Assembly (NCBI RefSeq): GCF_000961885.1
Contig: NZ_JZKH01000013.1
Span: 56,141-120,140, forward strand
Origin: Streptomyces rubellomurinus
GTDB taxonomy: Bacteria; Actinomycetota; Actinomycetes; Streptomycetales; Streptomycetaceae
Direction of reading: 5' to 3'
Length of the DNA stretch: 64,000 bases
Part shown: piece by piece, positions 7,537 through 15,500 of the stretch
How positions within the stretch are numbered: position 1 is the first letter of the stretch
How the letters are laid out: each line of letters starts with the position of its first letter
The notes under the pieces: generated by a model
The model's database searches: none
Seen by the model: only the letters and a program-made list of their open reading frames with translations
Told to the model about the DNA's origin: nothing
Position numbers and translations under genes: made by a program

Positions 7537-7752
7537 GTGCGCCTGAATATCGACGGGACTACCCCGGCCCTGCGGATGCTCTTGCTCAGCGAGTTCCTGC
7601 TCCACGCCGACTTTCAGGTCGAGCTGGACGCACCAGTGTTCGTCGCGGCGGGCGACCGGGTCTCCTACGAGGACGGCGGTGTCGTGGTGACTCGCTCGAC
7701 CGGTGAGCAATACAAGCACCCGATCCGCGACAGCTACTGGATCTGCCGCTGA
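7537..7752 (+). CDS. small hypothetical protein coupled to the adenylate-kinase-like gene
   Basis: 71-aa protein starting at GTG 7537 (VRLNIDGTTPALRMLLLSEF...) and ending in RDSYWICR. It has no membrane segment or signal peptide and a mixed hydrophobic/acidic composition, with a likely beta-rich middle (APVFVAAGDRVSYEDGGVVV). I do not recognise the family. Its TGA overlaps the ATG of the next gene by one base (TGATG at 7750-7754), a typical translational-coupling junction, so the two products are probably made together. The frame is open further upstream toward the IS remnant, so the true N-terminus is uncertain. Confidence 0.5.
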   Translation: MRLNIDGTTPALRMLLLSEFLLHADFQVELDAPVFVAAGDRVSYEDGGVVVTRSTGEQYKHPIRDSYWICR

Positions 7753-8435
7753 TGGCGACGGGTTCGATGCGCATCGCCATCTTGCAACCACCGGCCTGGT
7801 GGCGGGAGACGCCAAGCGATTCGCTGGCTCGGGCCCTGGCAGTGCCACGCATCAACTTCAGCGATCTCATACGCGCTCACCTCCGCCAGGGCACCGACCT
7901 GGGAATCCGGTCCGCCGAGATCATGAACTCCGGCAAACCGCTCCCGGACGAGATCATCAATGCGATCGTCCGCGACCACCTGCGCCAGGCGGCCCCCGCA
8001 GCCTTCCTCCTTGACCGGCACCCGCTCAACGCCGCCCAGGCGCTCGCTCTGGACGAGTTGCTCCACGAACTCAGCACGCCCCTGAACAGCGTGTTGCGCC
8101 TGCACCTTCCCGAGAGGGAGGTGGAGGGCCGCGTCCGCCGCCAGTCCGCCCGTCGCCTCTGCCGTAACGACTCAACCCACGTCTACGAGCCGGCGGTGGA
8201 CACCCTCGACGTCGACGGCGCCTGCAACGTCTGCGGCGGTGAGCTCTATCAGCGTGAGAACGACAAAGAGAAGAGCATCCGCAGTCGGTTCAGCAGCTAC
8301 GAAGCGATGGTGGAGCCCATCATCCAGCACTACGCAAGGCAGGGGCTCCTCGTCACGGTCGACGCGGCTGGCACACCCGACGAGATAGCCAGCAACGCGC
8401 TCACCGCGCTCCGACAGCATCAGGCATCCACCTGA
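7752..8435 (+). CDS. adenylate kinase homologue lacking the P-loop (pseudoenzyme candidate)
   Basis: 227 aa (222 if the internal ATG at 7767, MRIAILQPP..., is used, which lines up with the usual Adk start MRIVLVGPP). Alignment by eye is convincing over the full length: NFSDLIRAHLRQGTDLG, NSGKPLPDE, FLLDRHPLNAAQALALDELL, then a conserved lid with CRND and CNVCGGELYQRENDKEKSIR, and a C-terminal HYARQGLLVTVDA. The nucleotide-binding loop is destroyed: GPPGAGKGTQ of active enzymes reads QPPAWWRETP here, so the essential Lys is gone. The AMP-binding GFPR is RHPL. The reading frame is intact, which argues against simple decay. ATP:AMP phosphotransfer is unlikely; a binding or regulatory role is inference. 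Confidence 0.78.
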   Translation: MATGSMRIAILQPPAWWRETPSDSLARALAVPRINFSDLIRAHLRQGTDLGIRSAEIMNSGKPLPDEIINAIVRDHLRQAAPAAFLLDRHPLNAAQALALDELLHELSTPLNSVLRLHLPEREVEGRVRRQSARRLCRNDSTHVYEPAVDTLDVDGACNVCGGELYQRENDKEKSIRSRFSSYEAMVEPIIQHYARQGLLVTVDAAGTPDEIASNALTALRQHQAST

Positions 8436-8469
8436 ATATGACGGGGCGTCACCGTACGCACAGAAGCAC

Positions 8470-8500
8470 GATCGACTTCACGAAATCCGTGCCTGAACCC
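8470..8500 (+). repeat. right copy of ISL3-end-like direct repeat
   Basis: About 31 bp starting GATCGACTTCACGAAATCC and ending TGAACCC, in the same orientation as 7439-7469. The two copies bracket the 71-aa gene and the adenylate-kinase-like gene as a 1.03-kb segment. Confidence 0.6.
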
Positions 8501-8567
8501 ATATGACCCGACAAAATCAGAGGGGCTGCCTTCATCATGGCTGTATCTCGTGCCAGGCGGCTGCACG

Positions 8568-8756
8568 ATGGAGTGGCACGTTTCGTTGCTTGCCGTGGAC
8601 AACTCAGTGCTGCTCTTTGACGTGGACGGATGGGAGCCCAGCTGGGGCGAAGACCCACACGATGGCCTCCGCAACGCGAGCCCGTCACTACGGCACTGGC
8701 TGTGGACTTGGGCCTGCGGTGGCGACGTCTGGGCTCACGTGCACGATCACGCCTGA
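8568..8756 (+). CDS. small hypothetical protein
   Basis: 62-aa ORF starting at ATG 8568 with a weak AGGCGG upstream. The sequence (MEWHVSLLAVDNSVLLFDVD, then GWEPSWGEDPHDGLRNASPS, and LRHWLWTWACGGDVW) is rich in Trp and acidic residues and looks like a genuine soluble domain, reminiscent of the C-terminal part of streptomycete SMI1/SUKH-like immunity proteins. That resemblance is not strong enough to name it. It lies just beyond the right ISL3-end-like repeat. Confidence 0.45.
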   Translation: MEWHVSLLAVDNSVLLFDVDGWEPSWGEDPHDGLRNASPSLRHWLWTWACGGDVWAHVHDHA

Positions 8757-8971
8757 CTCACAGCTGCGTAGCCACAGGCCGACTGCCAAGCTCTTCATCC
8801 TCAAACGATCAGTTATCCGAACCAGATCAGCCCGGGGGCTTTCAGGGCAGAAGGCCGACGAGCTCCCCGGGCGTAGACCCCAGAGGTCTCGGCCATCGTC
8901 GAATGCCTGGTGACAGAGTCTCGCTTACCCCTTCGGCGCTTCTCGCGCGGCCACACACGGACCCAAGCTCC

Positions 8972-9011
8972 TGGGCTCCCGGGCCGTCCGATCGGACGGC
9001 CCGGGAGCCCA
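8972..9011. terminator. perfect 40-bp palindrome, likely terminator of the VOC gene
   Basis: Arms TGGGCTCCCGGGCCGTCCGA (8972-8991) and its exact complement (8992-9011) form an uninterrupted 20-bp palindrome with no spacer. It begins 15 bp beyond the stop of the minus-strand VOC gene, where a rho-independent-type stem is expected. There is no U-tract, as is common in streptomycetes. Confidence 0.65.
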
Positions 9012-9025
9012 GGTGGTGGGCCGGG

Positions 9026-9763
9026 CTAGCGGGGGCTGAGCAGGCAGAACTCGTTGCCCTCCACGTCGGTCAGGATCCGCCACGAGATGGCGGACTGGTC
9101 GATGCCCGGGTCGGAGGCGCCGAGAGCGCGCAGCCTGGCCTCCTCGGCTGCCGGGTCGTCACCGCGGTAGGGGCTGATGTCCAGGTGGACGCGGTTCCAC
9201 CCGCTCTTGGTGTCGGGGGTGCGGATGAACTCCAGGTAGGGGCCGACGCCGTGGGCGGATCGCATGGTCGCGTAGTCGTCGGCGACCTCGTGCACCGTCC
9301 AGTCCATCGCCTCGCCCCAGAACCGGGCCATCGCCCGCGGGCTGGTGCAGTCGACCACCACTGCGGCGATCGGCCCGGTGTCCCGGTAGATCTCCCGGGG
9401 CTCCAGGACGCAGAACTCGTTGCCCTCCGGGTCGGCCATGACCGTCCAGGGGACGTCGCCCTGCCCCACGTCGGCGAGTGTCGCGCCGAGGTCCTTCAAG
9501 CGGGCGACCAGCTCCGCCTGATGAGCCGTCGAGGTGGTGGCCAGGTCGAGGTGCACCCGGTTCTTCACCGTCTTGGGTTCTGGGCGGGCGACGAGGTCGA
9601 TGCAGACGGCCGCGGGGTCGGGGTAGGCGAAGCCGACCGGTTCGAGGTTGGTCACGCCGGGGCCCTCGCTGTCGACACCCCAACCGAGTGCCTCGGCCCA
9701 GAACCGGCCGAGCGCAGCGTCGTCCCGGGCCTTCATGTTGATCTGCACGAGTCGTGTTGCCAT
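9026..9763 (-). CDS. tandem VOC (glyoxalase-like) domain protein
   Basis: 245-aa cytoplasmic protein of two fused VOC domains. Domain 1 covers about residues 1-125 (INMKARDDAALGRFWAEAL, VHLDLATTS, DPEGNEFCVLEPRE). Domain 2 covers about 130-245 (VVDCTSPRAMARFWGEAMDW, VHLDISPYRG, DVEGNEFCLLSPR). Each domain keeps the VHLDL/I and EGNEFC strands that form the cup of the fold. Such proteins range from glyoxalases to drug-binding resistance proteins; no metal-ligand pattern is clear enough to choose. It is monocistronic, flanked by the strong palindrome at 8972. Confidence 0.85.
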   Translation of the reverse strand: MATRLVQINMKARDDAALGRFWAEALGWGVDSEGPGVTNLEPVGFAYPDPAAVCIDLVARPEPKTVKNRVHLDLATTSTAHQAELVARLKDLGATLADVGQGDVPWTVMADPEGNEFCVLEPREIYRDTGPIAAVVVDCTSPRAMARFWGEAMDWTVHEVADDYATMRSAHGVGPYLEFIRTPDTKSGWNRVHLDISPYRGDDPAAEEARLRALGASDPGIDQSAISWRILTDVEGNEFCLLSPR

Positions 9764-9936
9764 GCCGCAGATCCTAGATCCGGAGTCGGCCGGTTTCAGC
9801 GGAGTTCCAGGGCGTCGAGCCCCCGCCGGTAGGTAGCAGCGGGGAAGGCGATCCGTTGACCGGTTGGTTCTGGCGGGTTGAAGTGGAGCCGGTAAGGCGG
9901 TGGTTCAGCCCGCTACAGCAAAGTCGACGGCGAGAT

Positions 9937-10401
9937 TCAACGGGTTCCAGCTGGAGTGCCGCGGTCGAGAAACTGACGGATGTCTGCGGCAAAGGCCGTC
10001 AGTTGTTCCCCGCCCTCCAACCAGGTGGTGACCGAGGCTTCCCAGGAGTCTTCCCGGGTGGTCCATGGCCGGAGAGTCCAGGTCAGGCCGACGTGGCCAC
10101 CGGATCGAAAGACTGCCCGCAGGGCGAGGTGGTGGGTGCTCCAGGCGCGCTCGCCCTCCCAGCCGCGGAAGTCGGCAGCGAGCTTGTCGAGGAAGTCGGC
10201 CAGGTACTCCGGCCCCCAGACCCAGGTGAGGACCGAGTCGAGCCGGGCTTGGAGGCCTTCAGCGTGCACGTCCACCGCGAAGCCGGTTCCGTACTCGTCA
10301 GGGAAGTAGCGGTCGGAGAACCTGACCTGGGTGGTCGGGTCGTCCTGGGAGCGGACGATGACAGCTGGCGTGTCGGTGGGATCGGTGTCCTTGACGTTCA
10401 T
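9937..10401 (-). CDS. DUF6228-like protein
   Basis: 154-aa acidic soluble protein resembling the actinobacterial DUF6228 family: an early VDVHAEGLQARLDSVLTWV segment, FLDKLAADFRGWEGERAW in the middle and GHVGLTWTLRPW near residue 105, followed by a short amphipathic tail. The function of the family is unknown. It has no signal peptide or membrane segment. Gaps on both sides (9764-9936 and 10402-10596) contain no recognisable gene. Confidence 0.6.
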   Translation of the reverse strand: MNVKDTDPTDTPAVIVRSQDDPTTQVRFSDRYFPDEYGTGFAVDVHAEGLQARLDSVLTWVWGPEYLADFLDKLAADFRGWEGERAWSTHHLALRAVFRSGGHVGLTWTLRPWTTREDSWEASVTTWLEGGEQLTAFAADIRQFLDRGTPAGTR

Positions 10402-10596
10402 TCGCCGGACAGTAGACGGCTTCGCGCCCGAAAGTCACTGCGATTCTGTTCGACCGGGCGGGCGGGTGGTGTCGATGTGACCGGCCAGATGGATCAGCGT
10501 GGCTTGCGGGTCGATCACTTGGGGGGAGCAGGTGTCACGCCAGCGACAAACCGGTGCTGCGAGGCGGTCAGGTGCAGCCCGTGCGCGTGGCCCTGC

Positions 10597-11124
10597 TCAA
10601 GGCTGTACGAGGCTCTTCGCCTCCTCTGCGGGAATGGTTGGCCGGGCCGCGTAGCGGCTGCGCATCGCGTCGCTGGCTGCGGGGCCCGCGGTGAAGACGT
10701 AGGCGGTGCTGTCGTCGAGTCGGCGGCCGGTTTTGGCGTCGACGACGACGGGCTCGACCTCCTCGCCGCTGTGCGCGTCGACGAGGATCATGCTGCGCTC
10801 CGCCGCCGGGAGGCGGGCATTGCCCCACGCGGCCAGGGCGACGATCACCGGGCGCAGCGAGCGCCCGAGTTCGGTGAGTACGTACTCGTGCCGGACGGGG
10901 CCGGTCTGGTAGGGCCGGCGCTCCAGGAGGCCGTCCGCGACCAGGGTCTTCAGCCGGGTGGTGAGCATGCTGGAGGAGATGCCCAGGCTCTCCTGGAACT
11001 GGTCGAAGCGGGTGTAGCCGTCGAAGGCGTCATGGAGGATCAGCAGCGTCCACCACTCGCCGACGTGTTCCACCGTCGTGGACAGCGGGCACTCCCGGTC
11101 CTCCAGCCTGATCCGGCTCGCCAC
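10597..11124 (-). CDS. HxlR family winged-helix regulator
   Basis: About 175-aa HxlR-type regulator. The winged helix covers roughly the first 110 residues: [20 protein letters not shown] with the redox-positioned Cys, [20 protein letters not shown] as recognition helix, and the wing [12 protein letters not shown]; a roughly 60-aa tail follows. GTG 11124 is preferred because GAGGGG lies 9 nt upstream. In-frame ATGs at 11133 and 11157 are possible, but the latter falls inside the inverted repeat 11144-11182. It is divergent from a short-chain dehydrogenase that it probably represses. Confidence 0.82.
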   Translation of the reverse strand: MASRIRLEDRECPLSTTVEHVGEWWTLLILHDAFDGYTRFDQFQESLGISSSMLTTRLKTLVADGLLERRPYQTGPVRHEYVLTELGRSLRPVIVALAAWGNARLPAAERSMILVDAHSGEEVEPVVVDAKTGRRLDDSTAYVFTAGPAASDAMRSRYAARPTIPAEEAKSLVQP

Positions 11125-11143
11125 GGCGACCATCCCCTCGGTT

Positions 11144-11182
11144 ACTGCTAAAGTCAAAGTTAGTGGCTTCTATTTTAGCAGT
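11144..11182. promoter_or_regulatory. HxlR operator candidate
   Basis: The inverted repeat ACTGCTAAA (11144-11152) and TTTAGCAGT (11174-11182) has a 21-bp spacer that itself holds AAGTTAGTGG-like AT-rich sequence. It lies in the divergent region between the HxlR gene and the SDR gene. The long spacing fits a dimeric winged-helix regulator contacting two half sites. Confidence 0.5.
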
Positions 11183-11231
11183 CGAGACGGGGCGGCGCCT
11201 CGTGCGCCCGCGCCCGGGAACGGGGCACACC

Positions 11232-12017
11232 GTGACCACATCCATCAGCGAATCCCTCGAAGGCCGGCGTGCTCTGGTCACCGGCGGCACCAAGGGCACC
11301 GGAGCCGCGATCGCCCGACGCCTCGCCGAGGCCGGCGCGACCGTGCTCGTCACCGCCCGCAGCCGGCCCGACGACGTGGAGGAGAAGACGTTCATCACGG
11401 CTGACCTGTCCACCGCCGAGGGCGCCGCCGACGTCGCCTCCGAGGTGGACGCCCGTGTGGGAGGCGTCGACATCCTGGTCAACACCCTCGGCGGCTCCAC
11501 GTCGCCGGCAGGAGGATTCGCCGCGCTCGGAGAGGACGACTGGGCCCGGGAGCTGAACACGAACCTGCTGGCCGCCGTCCGCCTGGACCGCGCGCTCCTG
11601 CCGCACATGATCGCCAACGGCAGGGGCGCGGTCGTGCACGTCACCTCGATCCAGCGCCGCATGCCGCTGTGGAACGGCACCCTGGCCTACGCTGCCGCCA
11701 AGGCCGCCCTGACCACGTACAGCAAGGGCCTGGCCACCCAGGTCGCCCCGCACGGAGTCCGCGTCAACACCGTCTCGCCCGGCTTCGTCCAGACCTCGGC
11801 CGCCGACGACCTCGTCGCCCGGATCGCCCACGAAGCCGGTATCAGCCAGGAAGCGGCGCTGGGCCGGCTGATGGACTCCCTCGGCGGCATCCCGCTCGGC
11901 CGGCCCAACCGGCCCGAGGAGGTCGCCGAGCTCGTCGCCTTCCTCGTTTCCGACCGCGCCTCGGCCATCGTCGGCGCCGAACACGTCATCGACGGCGGCA
12001 CCACCCCCACCGTCTGA
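11232..12017 (+). CDS. short-chain dehydrogenase/reductase
   Basis: 261-aa classical SDR oxidoreductase. Cofactor motif [19 protein letters not shown] (T-G-x3-G-x-G) is near residue 17, the NTLGG turn (usual NNAG) near 80, the catalytic Ser at VTSIQ and Tyr-x3-Lys at AYAAAKAAL, and the C-terminal [16 protein letters not shown] is typical of 3-oxoacyl-ACP-reductase-like members. The loss of the second Asn in NNAG is common in subclasses. GTG 11232 gives a normal length; a GTG at 11163 would add 23 residues but lies in the operator. It forms a likely two-gene operon with the NTF2-like gene 26 bp downstream, controlled by HxlR. Confidence 0.88.
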   Translation: MTTSISESLEGRRALVTGGTKGTGAAIARRLAEAGATVLVTARSRPDDVEEKTFITADLSTAEGAADVASEVDARVGGVDILVNTLGGSTSPAGGFAALGEDDWARELNTNLLAAVRLDRALLPHMIANGRGAVVHVTSIQRRMPLWNGTLAYAAAKAALTTYSKGLATQVAPHGVRVNTVSPGFVQTSAADDLVARIAHEAGISQEAALGRLMDSLGGIPLGRPNRPEEVAELVAFLVSDRASAIVGAEHVIDGGTTPTV

Positions 12018-12043
12018 ACCCGCCGTCACCATCAGGAGCCGTC

Positions 12044-12403
12044 ATGCACGACCACCAGCCCCGGACCATCACCCCGGACGACCTGCCCGAGGTGATCACC
12101 CGCTACCTCGCAGCGCACCGCGCCCACGACACCGCCACCGCGGTCACGGCGTTCACCGACGACGCGACAGTGATCGACGACGGCAACACCTACCAGGGCG
12201 GCGCCGCGATCGAGCGGTGGCTGGACCGATCCGCCACCGAGTTCACCTACACCATCGACCTGACGAACGCTCAGGAGATCGACACGGCCCACTACATCGC
12301 CACCCACCACCTCGAAGGCGACTTCCCCGGCGGCACCATCGATCTCCGCTATCGGTTCACGCTGCGCGACGACCTCATCGAACACCTCTCCATCGAACCC
12401 TGA
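12044..12403 (+). CDS. SnoaL/NTF2-like protein
   Basis: 119-aa cone-shaped alpha+beta protein of the NTF2-like/SnoaL-like superfamily. It opens with a helix (VITRYLAAHRAHDTATAVTA), then FTDDATVIDDGNTYQGGAAI, where the FxxDAxV...G-x2-Y-x-G-x2-I pattern marks the family, and ends in strands LRYRFTLRDDLIEHLSIEP. AGGAG lies 5 nt before ATG 12044. Co-transcription with the upstream SDR (26-bp gap) suggests the pair acts on one small molecule; the substrate is unknown. Confidence 0.8.
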   Translation: MHDHQPRTITPDDLPEVITRYLAAHRAHDTATAVTAFTDDATVIDDGNTYQGGAAIERWLDRSATEFTYTIDLTNAQEIDTAHYIATHHLEGDFPGGTIDLRYRFTLRDDLIEHLSIEP

Positions 12404-12451
12404 GGCCGCTCCCACGCGCCCACCCGGCCACTGCCGGATCCGGGGGGCTGT

Positions 12452-13459
12452 TCAGAGGGCCGCGAGCACGCCGCAGAGGGCGAGGAGGCCGCAGATGCCG
12501 AAGTTGACGAGCTTGTGCGAGAGGAACACCGCGGCGAACTCGCGGATGGTCGCGCTCGGCCAGTAGTACGCGGCGGTCGGCGAGCCGAAGACGTGGCCGT
12601 TGACCCCGGTCTTGCGGGCGGTGAGCGCGGCGCGGAAGGCGTGGAAGTTGTTGGTGACCACCACGCAGTGGTAGCCGGTCTTGGCCTGCTCCATGATCGC
12701 CTTGCTGAAGAGCAGGTTCTCCTCGGTGGTGCGCGAGCGGTCCTCGCGCGCGAGGTGCTGGGCCGGGAAGCCGCGCTCGGTCAGGTAGTCGGCCATCGCG
12801 TGGGACTCCGGCAGCTTCTCGTCCGGGCCCTGGCCGCCCGAGGTGATCAGCACCGGCGGGTTGCCGCGCGCGGCCTGCTGCTCGTACACCTCCCGGCCTC
12901 GGTCCAGCCGGCTGGCGAGCAGCGGCGGTACGCGATCGCCGCCGATCAGGCCGGAGCCGAGGACGACCACGAAGTCCACGTCCCGGCGCGGCCGGTGGCG
13001 GCCGTAGAGGAAGGCGTAGCCCACGAAGCAGACGAACAGGAAGGAGATGTAGCCGACCACCAGCAGGGCGGTGCCGGCCAGGATGGCGAGTCGGTGCGAG
13101 CCGGTGACGACGGCGGCGGCCATCAGCGCGAGGAGGGTGATGATGCCGAGGCCGGCGAGCAGGGACAGCAGATTGGCGGGTCGTCGGCCCTCCTTGCGGA
13201 TCATGGTCAGGCCGTTGGCGAGCAGGAACCAGACCAGGGCCACCGTGCCGATGGCCGGGAGCAGGACGATGGCGACGGCCACCAACTCCACCACCAGGGT
13301 GGGCGCCTTGCGCAACTCGGTGAGCAGGGCGAGGGAAAGGAGCGATACGGCGATGCCGAGCAGCACGGCGTTGCTGAACCGGCGGCGGTCGCGCAGTACC
13401 CCGATACCGAACAGCAGGAAGAACAGGGCGGCTGGGGCGTAGACGATCATGTTCCTCAT
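12452..13459 (-). CDS. YdcF/DUF218 family membrane protein
   Basis: 335-aa integral membrane protein. The N-terminal half holds about five hydrophobic segments (for example APAALFFLLFGIGVL, VELVAVAIVLLPAIGTVALV and SLLAGLGIITLLALMAAAV). It is followed by a cytoplasmic or extracytoplasmic DUF218 domain: VDFVVVLGSGLIGG, PPVLITSGGQGPDEKLPESH, RSRTTEENLLFSK and VVTNNFHAFRAALTARK. This is the layout of the SanA/YdcF-like envelope proteins implicated in cell-wall barrier function. A final hydrophobic helix (ICGLLALCGVLAAL) closes it. The translation start is uncertain: an in-frame ATG three codons later sits behind GAGGA. Confidence 0.85.
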   Translation of the reverse strand: MRNMIVYAPAALFFLLFGIGVLRDRRRFSNAVLLGIAVSLLSLALLTELRKAPTLVVELVAVAIVLLPAIGTVALVWFLLANGLTMIRKEGRRPANLLSLLAGLGIITLLALMAAAVVTGSHRLAILAGTALLVVGYISFLFVCFVGYAFLYGRHRPRRDVDFVVVLGSGLIGGDRVPPLLASRLDRGREVYEQQAARGNPPVLITSGGQGPDEKLPESHAMADYLTERGFPAQHLAREDRSRTTEENLLFSKAIMEQAKTGYHCVVVTNNFHAFRAALTARKTGVNGHVFGSPTAAYYWPSATIREFAAVFLSHKLVNFGICGLLALCGVLAAL

Positions 13460-13547
13460 CGTAGGTGCGAAGGAGTGGGACCAACGGGCTGCTGACGGAC
13501 GGTCGGGAGCCTCTCCGGCGCCGTGTGCGGCCGACGGTGGCCCGCGC

Positions 13548-13575
13548 TCAGAGGCCGATGTTCAGAGGCCGATGT
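13548..13575. repeat. tandem 14-bp duplication at a stop codon
   Basis: TCAGAGGCCGATGT occurs twice head to tail (13548-13561 and 13562-13575), duplicating the last codons and the TGA of the minus-strand gene ending at 13562. The copy lies beyond the first stop and so leaves the protein unchanged. Confidence 0.7.
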
Positions 13576-14035
13576 TCAGGCCGAAGGCCGCGTCGAAGGA
13601 CGCGTACCCGACGCACGCGGCCAGCCAGCCGCCGAGGACGGCGGTGACGGCGGCGGTGATCCGCCCGATCCTGCTGCGCCGCTCCTCGGGGCGGCGCAGG
13701 TGTCGGACGCCGTGGACCAGGGCCAGCAGGCCGAGGGCGGCCAGTGCGTAGGCACCGGGGGCACTGGCGCGGTGGAGGGCCTGGGCGACGTAGAACGTCG
13801 CTGCGAGCGAGAGGGTGGTGAGGGCCATGAGGAGGATCCCGCCGACCGTTTCGACGACCAGCTCGCCGAGGCAGCCTCCGGCCTTCTGGACGGCGAAGGT
13901 CGCCGGGCCGACCTGGCCGCCGGGGACGGGTGTCGGGTCCCCCGGCCGGTGGGCGGTCGACGGTCCGCCGTCCGCCTCGGCCGCCTCGACTGCCTCGGAC
14001 GCGTCCGTGTGCGCGTTCGCCCGGTCCCCGGTCAT
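13562..14035 (-). CDS. hypothetical membrane protein
   Basis: 157-aa protein. The N-terminal ~50 residues are hydrophilic, Asp/Glu/Pro rich (MTGDRANAHTDASEAVEAAE...). Then come about three hydrophobic helices: LVVETVGGILLMALTTLSLA, APGAYALAALGLLALVHGV and ITAAVTAVLGGWLAACVGYA, with an RHLRRPEERRSRIGR basic loop between the last two. I do not recognise the family. ATG 14035 is chosen because the upstream 54 codons look noncoding. No co-directional neighbour is close enough for a clear operon. Confidence 0.6.
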   Translation of the reverse strand: MTGDRANAHTDASEAVEAAEADGGPSTAHRPGDPTPVPGGQVGPATFAVQKAGGCLGELVVETVGGILLMALTTLSLAATFYVAQALHRASAPGAYALAALGLLALVHGVRHLRRPEERRSRIGRITAAVTAVLGGWLAACVGYASFDAAFGLNIGL

Positions 14036-14219
14036 GCCCGCCCCCACCGCCACTTTGCCTGCTCTTTGCGTTCCGGGGCATCGTAGCGGTGGGCGGAGCG
14101 TCGTCGCAGGCCAGGGCGGGGTCGGGCCCACGGAGGGGCCGGCGGTGCGGGGCGGCAGGGGCCTCCCGGCTGCCTGCGGACGGACGTCCGCCGACACCCG
14201 GGAGGTGCGGATGGGACGG

Positions 14220-15500
14220 TCAGGCCCGCTCGGCGGTGAAGACGAGCGAGGCGTTGTGTCCGCCGAATCCGAAGGAGTTGGTGAGGGCCGCGCCGAGCGT
14301 GCCGCGTCGCGGCCGGCCGGCGACGACGTCGAGCTTCACCTGCGGGTCGAGGTCGTCGAGGTTCCGGGTGGCGGGGATGACCCGGTCGCGGAGGGAGAGG
14401 ATCACGGAGACGGCTCCGAGGGCGCCGGCGGCGCCGAAGAGGTGGCCGGTCATCGACTTGGTGGCGGTGACGGCCGGGTGCAGGCCGATGGCCTCGGCGA
14501 TGGACTCGGCCTCGGTGAGGTCGCCCTTGGGGGTGGAGGTCGCGTGGGCGTGCACGTGCTGGACGTCGAGCGGGCCGAGCCCGGCCGACGCCAGGGCGAG
14601 GCGCATCGCGCGGACCTGCCCCTCCGGGTGGGCGGAGGTGATGTGGTGCGCGTCGGAGGTGACACCGGCGCCCGCCAGGACCGCGTGCACCCGGGCGGCG
14701 CGGGCGGCGGCGAAGTCGGCGCGCTCCAGGACGACCAGGGCCGCCCCTTCGCCGATGACGAAGCCGTCCCGGTGGGTGTCGAACGGCCTGGACGCCTGCT
14801 GCGGCGCGTCGTTGCGGGTGGAGTGCGCCTTGGCCTGCGCGAACCCGGCCAGCGGGAGGGGGTGGATGCAGGCCTCGGCCCCGCCCGCGACGACGACGTC
14901 CGCGCGACCCAGGCGGATCAGGTCGAGGCCCATCGCGATGGCCTCGGCGCCCGAGGCGCAGGCGCTGACGGGAGTGTGGGCGCCGCCCTTGGCGCCGAGC
15001 TCGATGCTGACCCAGGCCGCCGGCCCGTTGGCCATCAGCATCGGCACGGTGTGGGGCGAGACCTTGCGGACGCCGGAGGCCTCCAGGACGTCGTCCTGGC
15101 CGAGCATGCTCAGCGCGCCGCCCGTGCCGGTGCCGATCACCACGGCGAGGCGTTCCGGCTCGACGTCCGGCCGCCCGGCGTCGGCCCAGGCCTCGCGGGC
15201 GGCGATCAGCGCGATCTGCTCGCACCGGTCCAGCCGCCGGGCCTGCACGCGGTCGATCACCTCGCTCGGTTCGACCCGCAGTCGGCCCGCGATCCGCACC
15301 GGCAGTCCGGCCGCCCAGTCCTCCTCGATCGCGCTGATCCCGGAATCCCCGGCCAGCAGCCCGGCCCAGGTCGACGGGACGTCGCCGCCGAGCGGCGTGG
15401 TGGCACCCAGCCCGGTCACCACGACCTTCGTCGCACCGGCTGCACCGGCCGCACCCGTCGTCCCGGTCGTTCCGGTCGTACCCGCAGTATCCGTAGCCAT
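14220..15500 (-). CDS. FabF-like beta-ketoacyl-ACP synthase (orphan)
   Basis: 426-aa KAS II-type condensing enzyme, catalysing decarboxylative condensation of malonyl-ACP with an acyl chain in the cytoplasm. Active site complete: Cys181 (TPVSACASGAEAIA), His319 (HVHAHATSTPKGD), Lys348 and His353 (TATKSMTGHLFGAAGA), with the C-terminal NSFGFGGHNASLVF loop. ATG 15500 has AAGGGGG about 8 nt upstream. Before the catalytic fold there is a low-complexity Thr/Gly/Ala run (residues 5-24, GTTGTTGTTGAAGAAGA-like). No ACP, KR or malonyltransferase lies next to it, so its chain substrate is unclear; housekeeping fabF normally sits in a fabD-H-acpP-fabF operon. Confidence 0.9.
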   Translation of the reverse strand: MATDTAGTTGTTGTTGAAGAAGATKVVVTGLGATTPLGGDVPSTWAGLLAGDSGISAIEEDWAAGLPVRIAGRLRVEPSEVIDRVQARRLDRCEQIALIAAREAWADAGRPDVEPERLAVVIGTGTGGALSMLGQDDVLEASGVRKVSPHTVPMLMANGPAAWVSIELGAKGGAHTPVSACASGAEAIAMGLDLIRLGRADVVVAGGAEACIHPLPLAGFAQAKAHSTRNDAPQQASRPFDTHRDGFVIGEGAALVVLERADFAAARAARVHAVLAGAGVTSDAHHITSAHPEGQVRAMRLALASAGLGPLDVQHVHAHATSTPKGDLTEAESIAEAIGLHPAVTATKSMTGHLFGAAGALGAVSVILSLRDRVIPATRNLDDLDPQVKLDVVAGRPRRGTLGAALTNSFGFGGHNASLVFTAERA

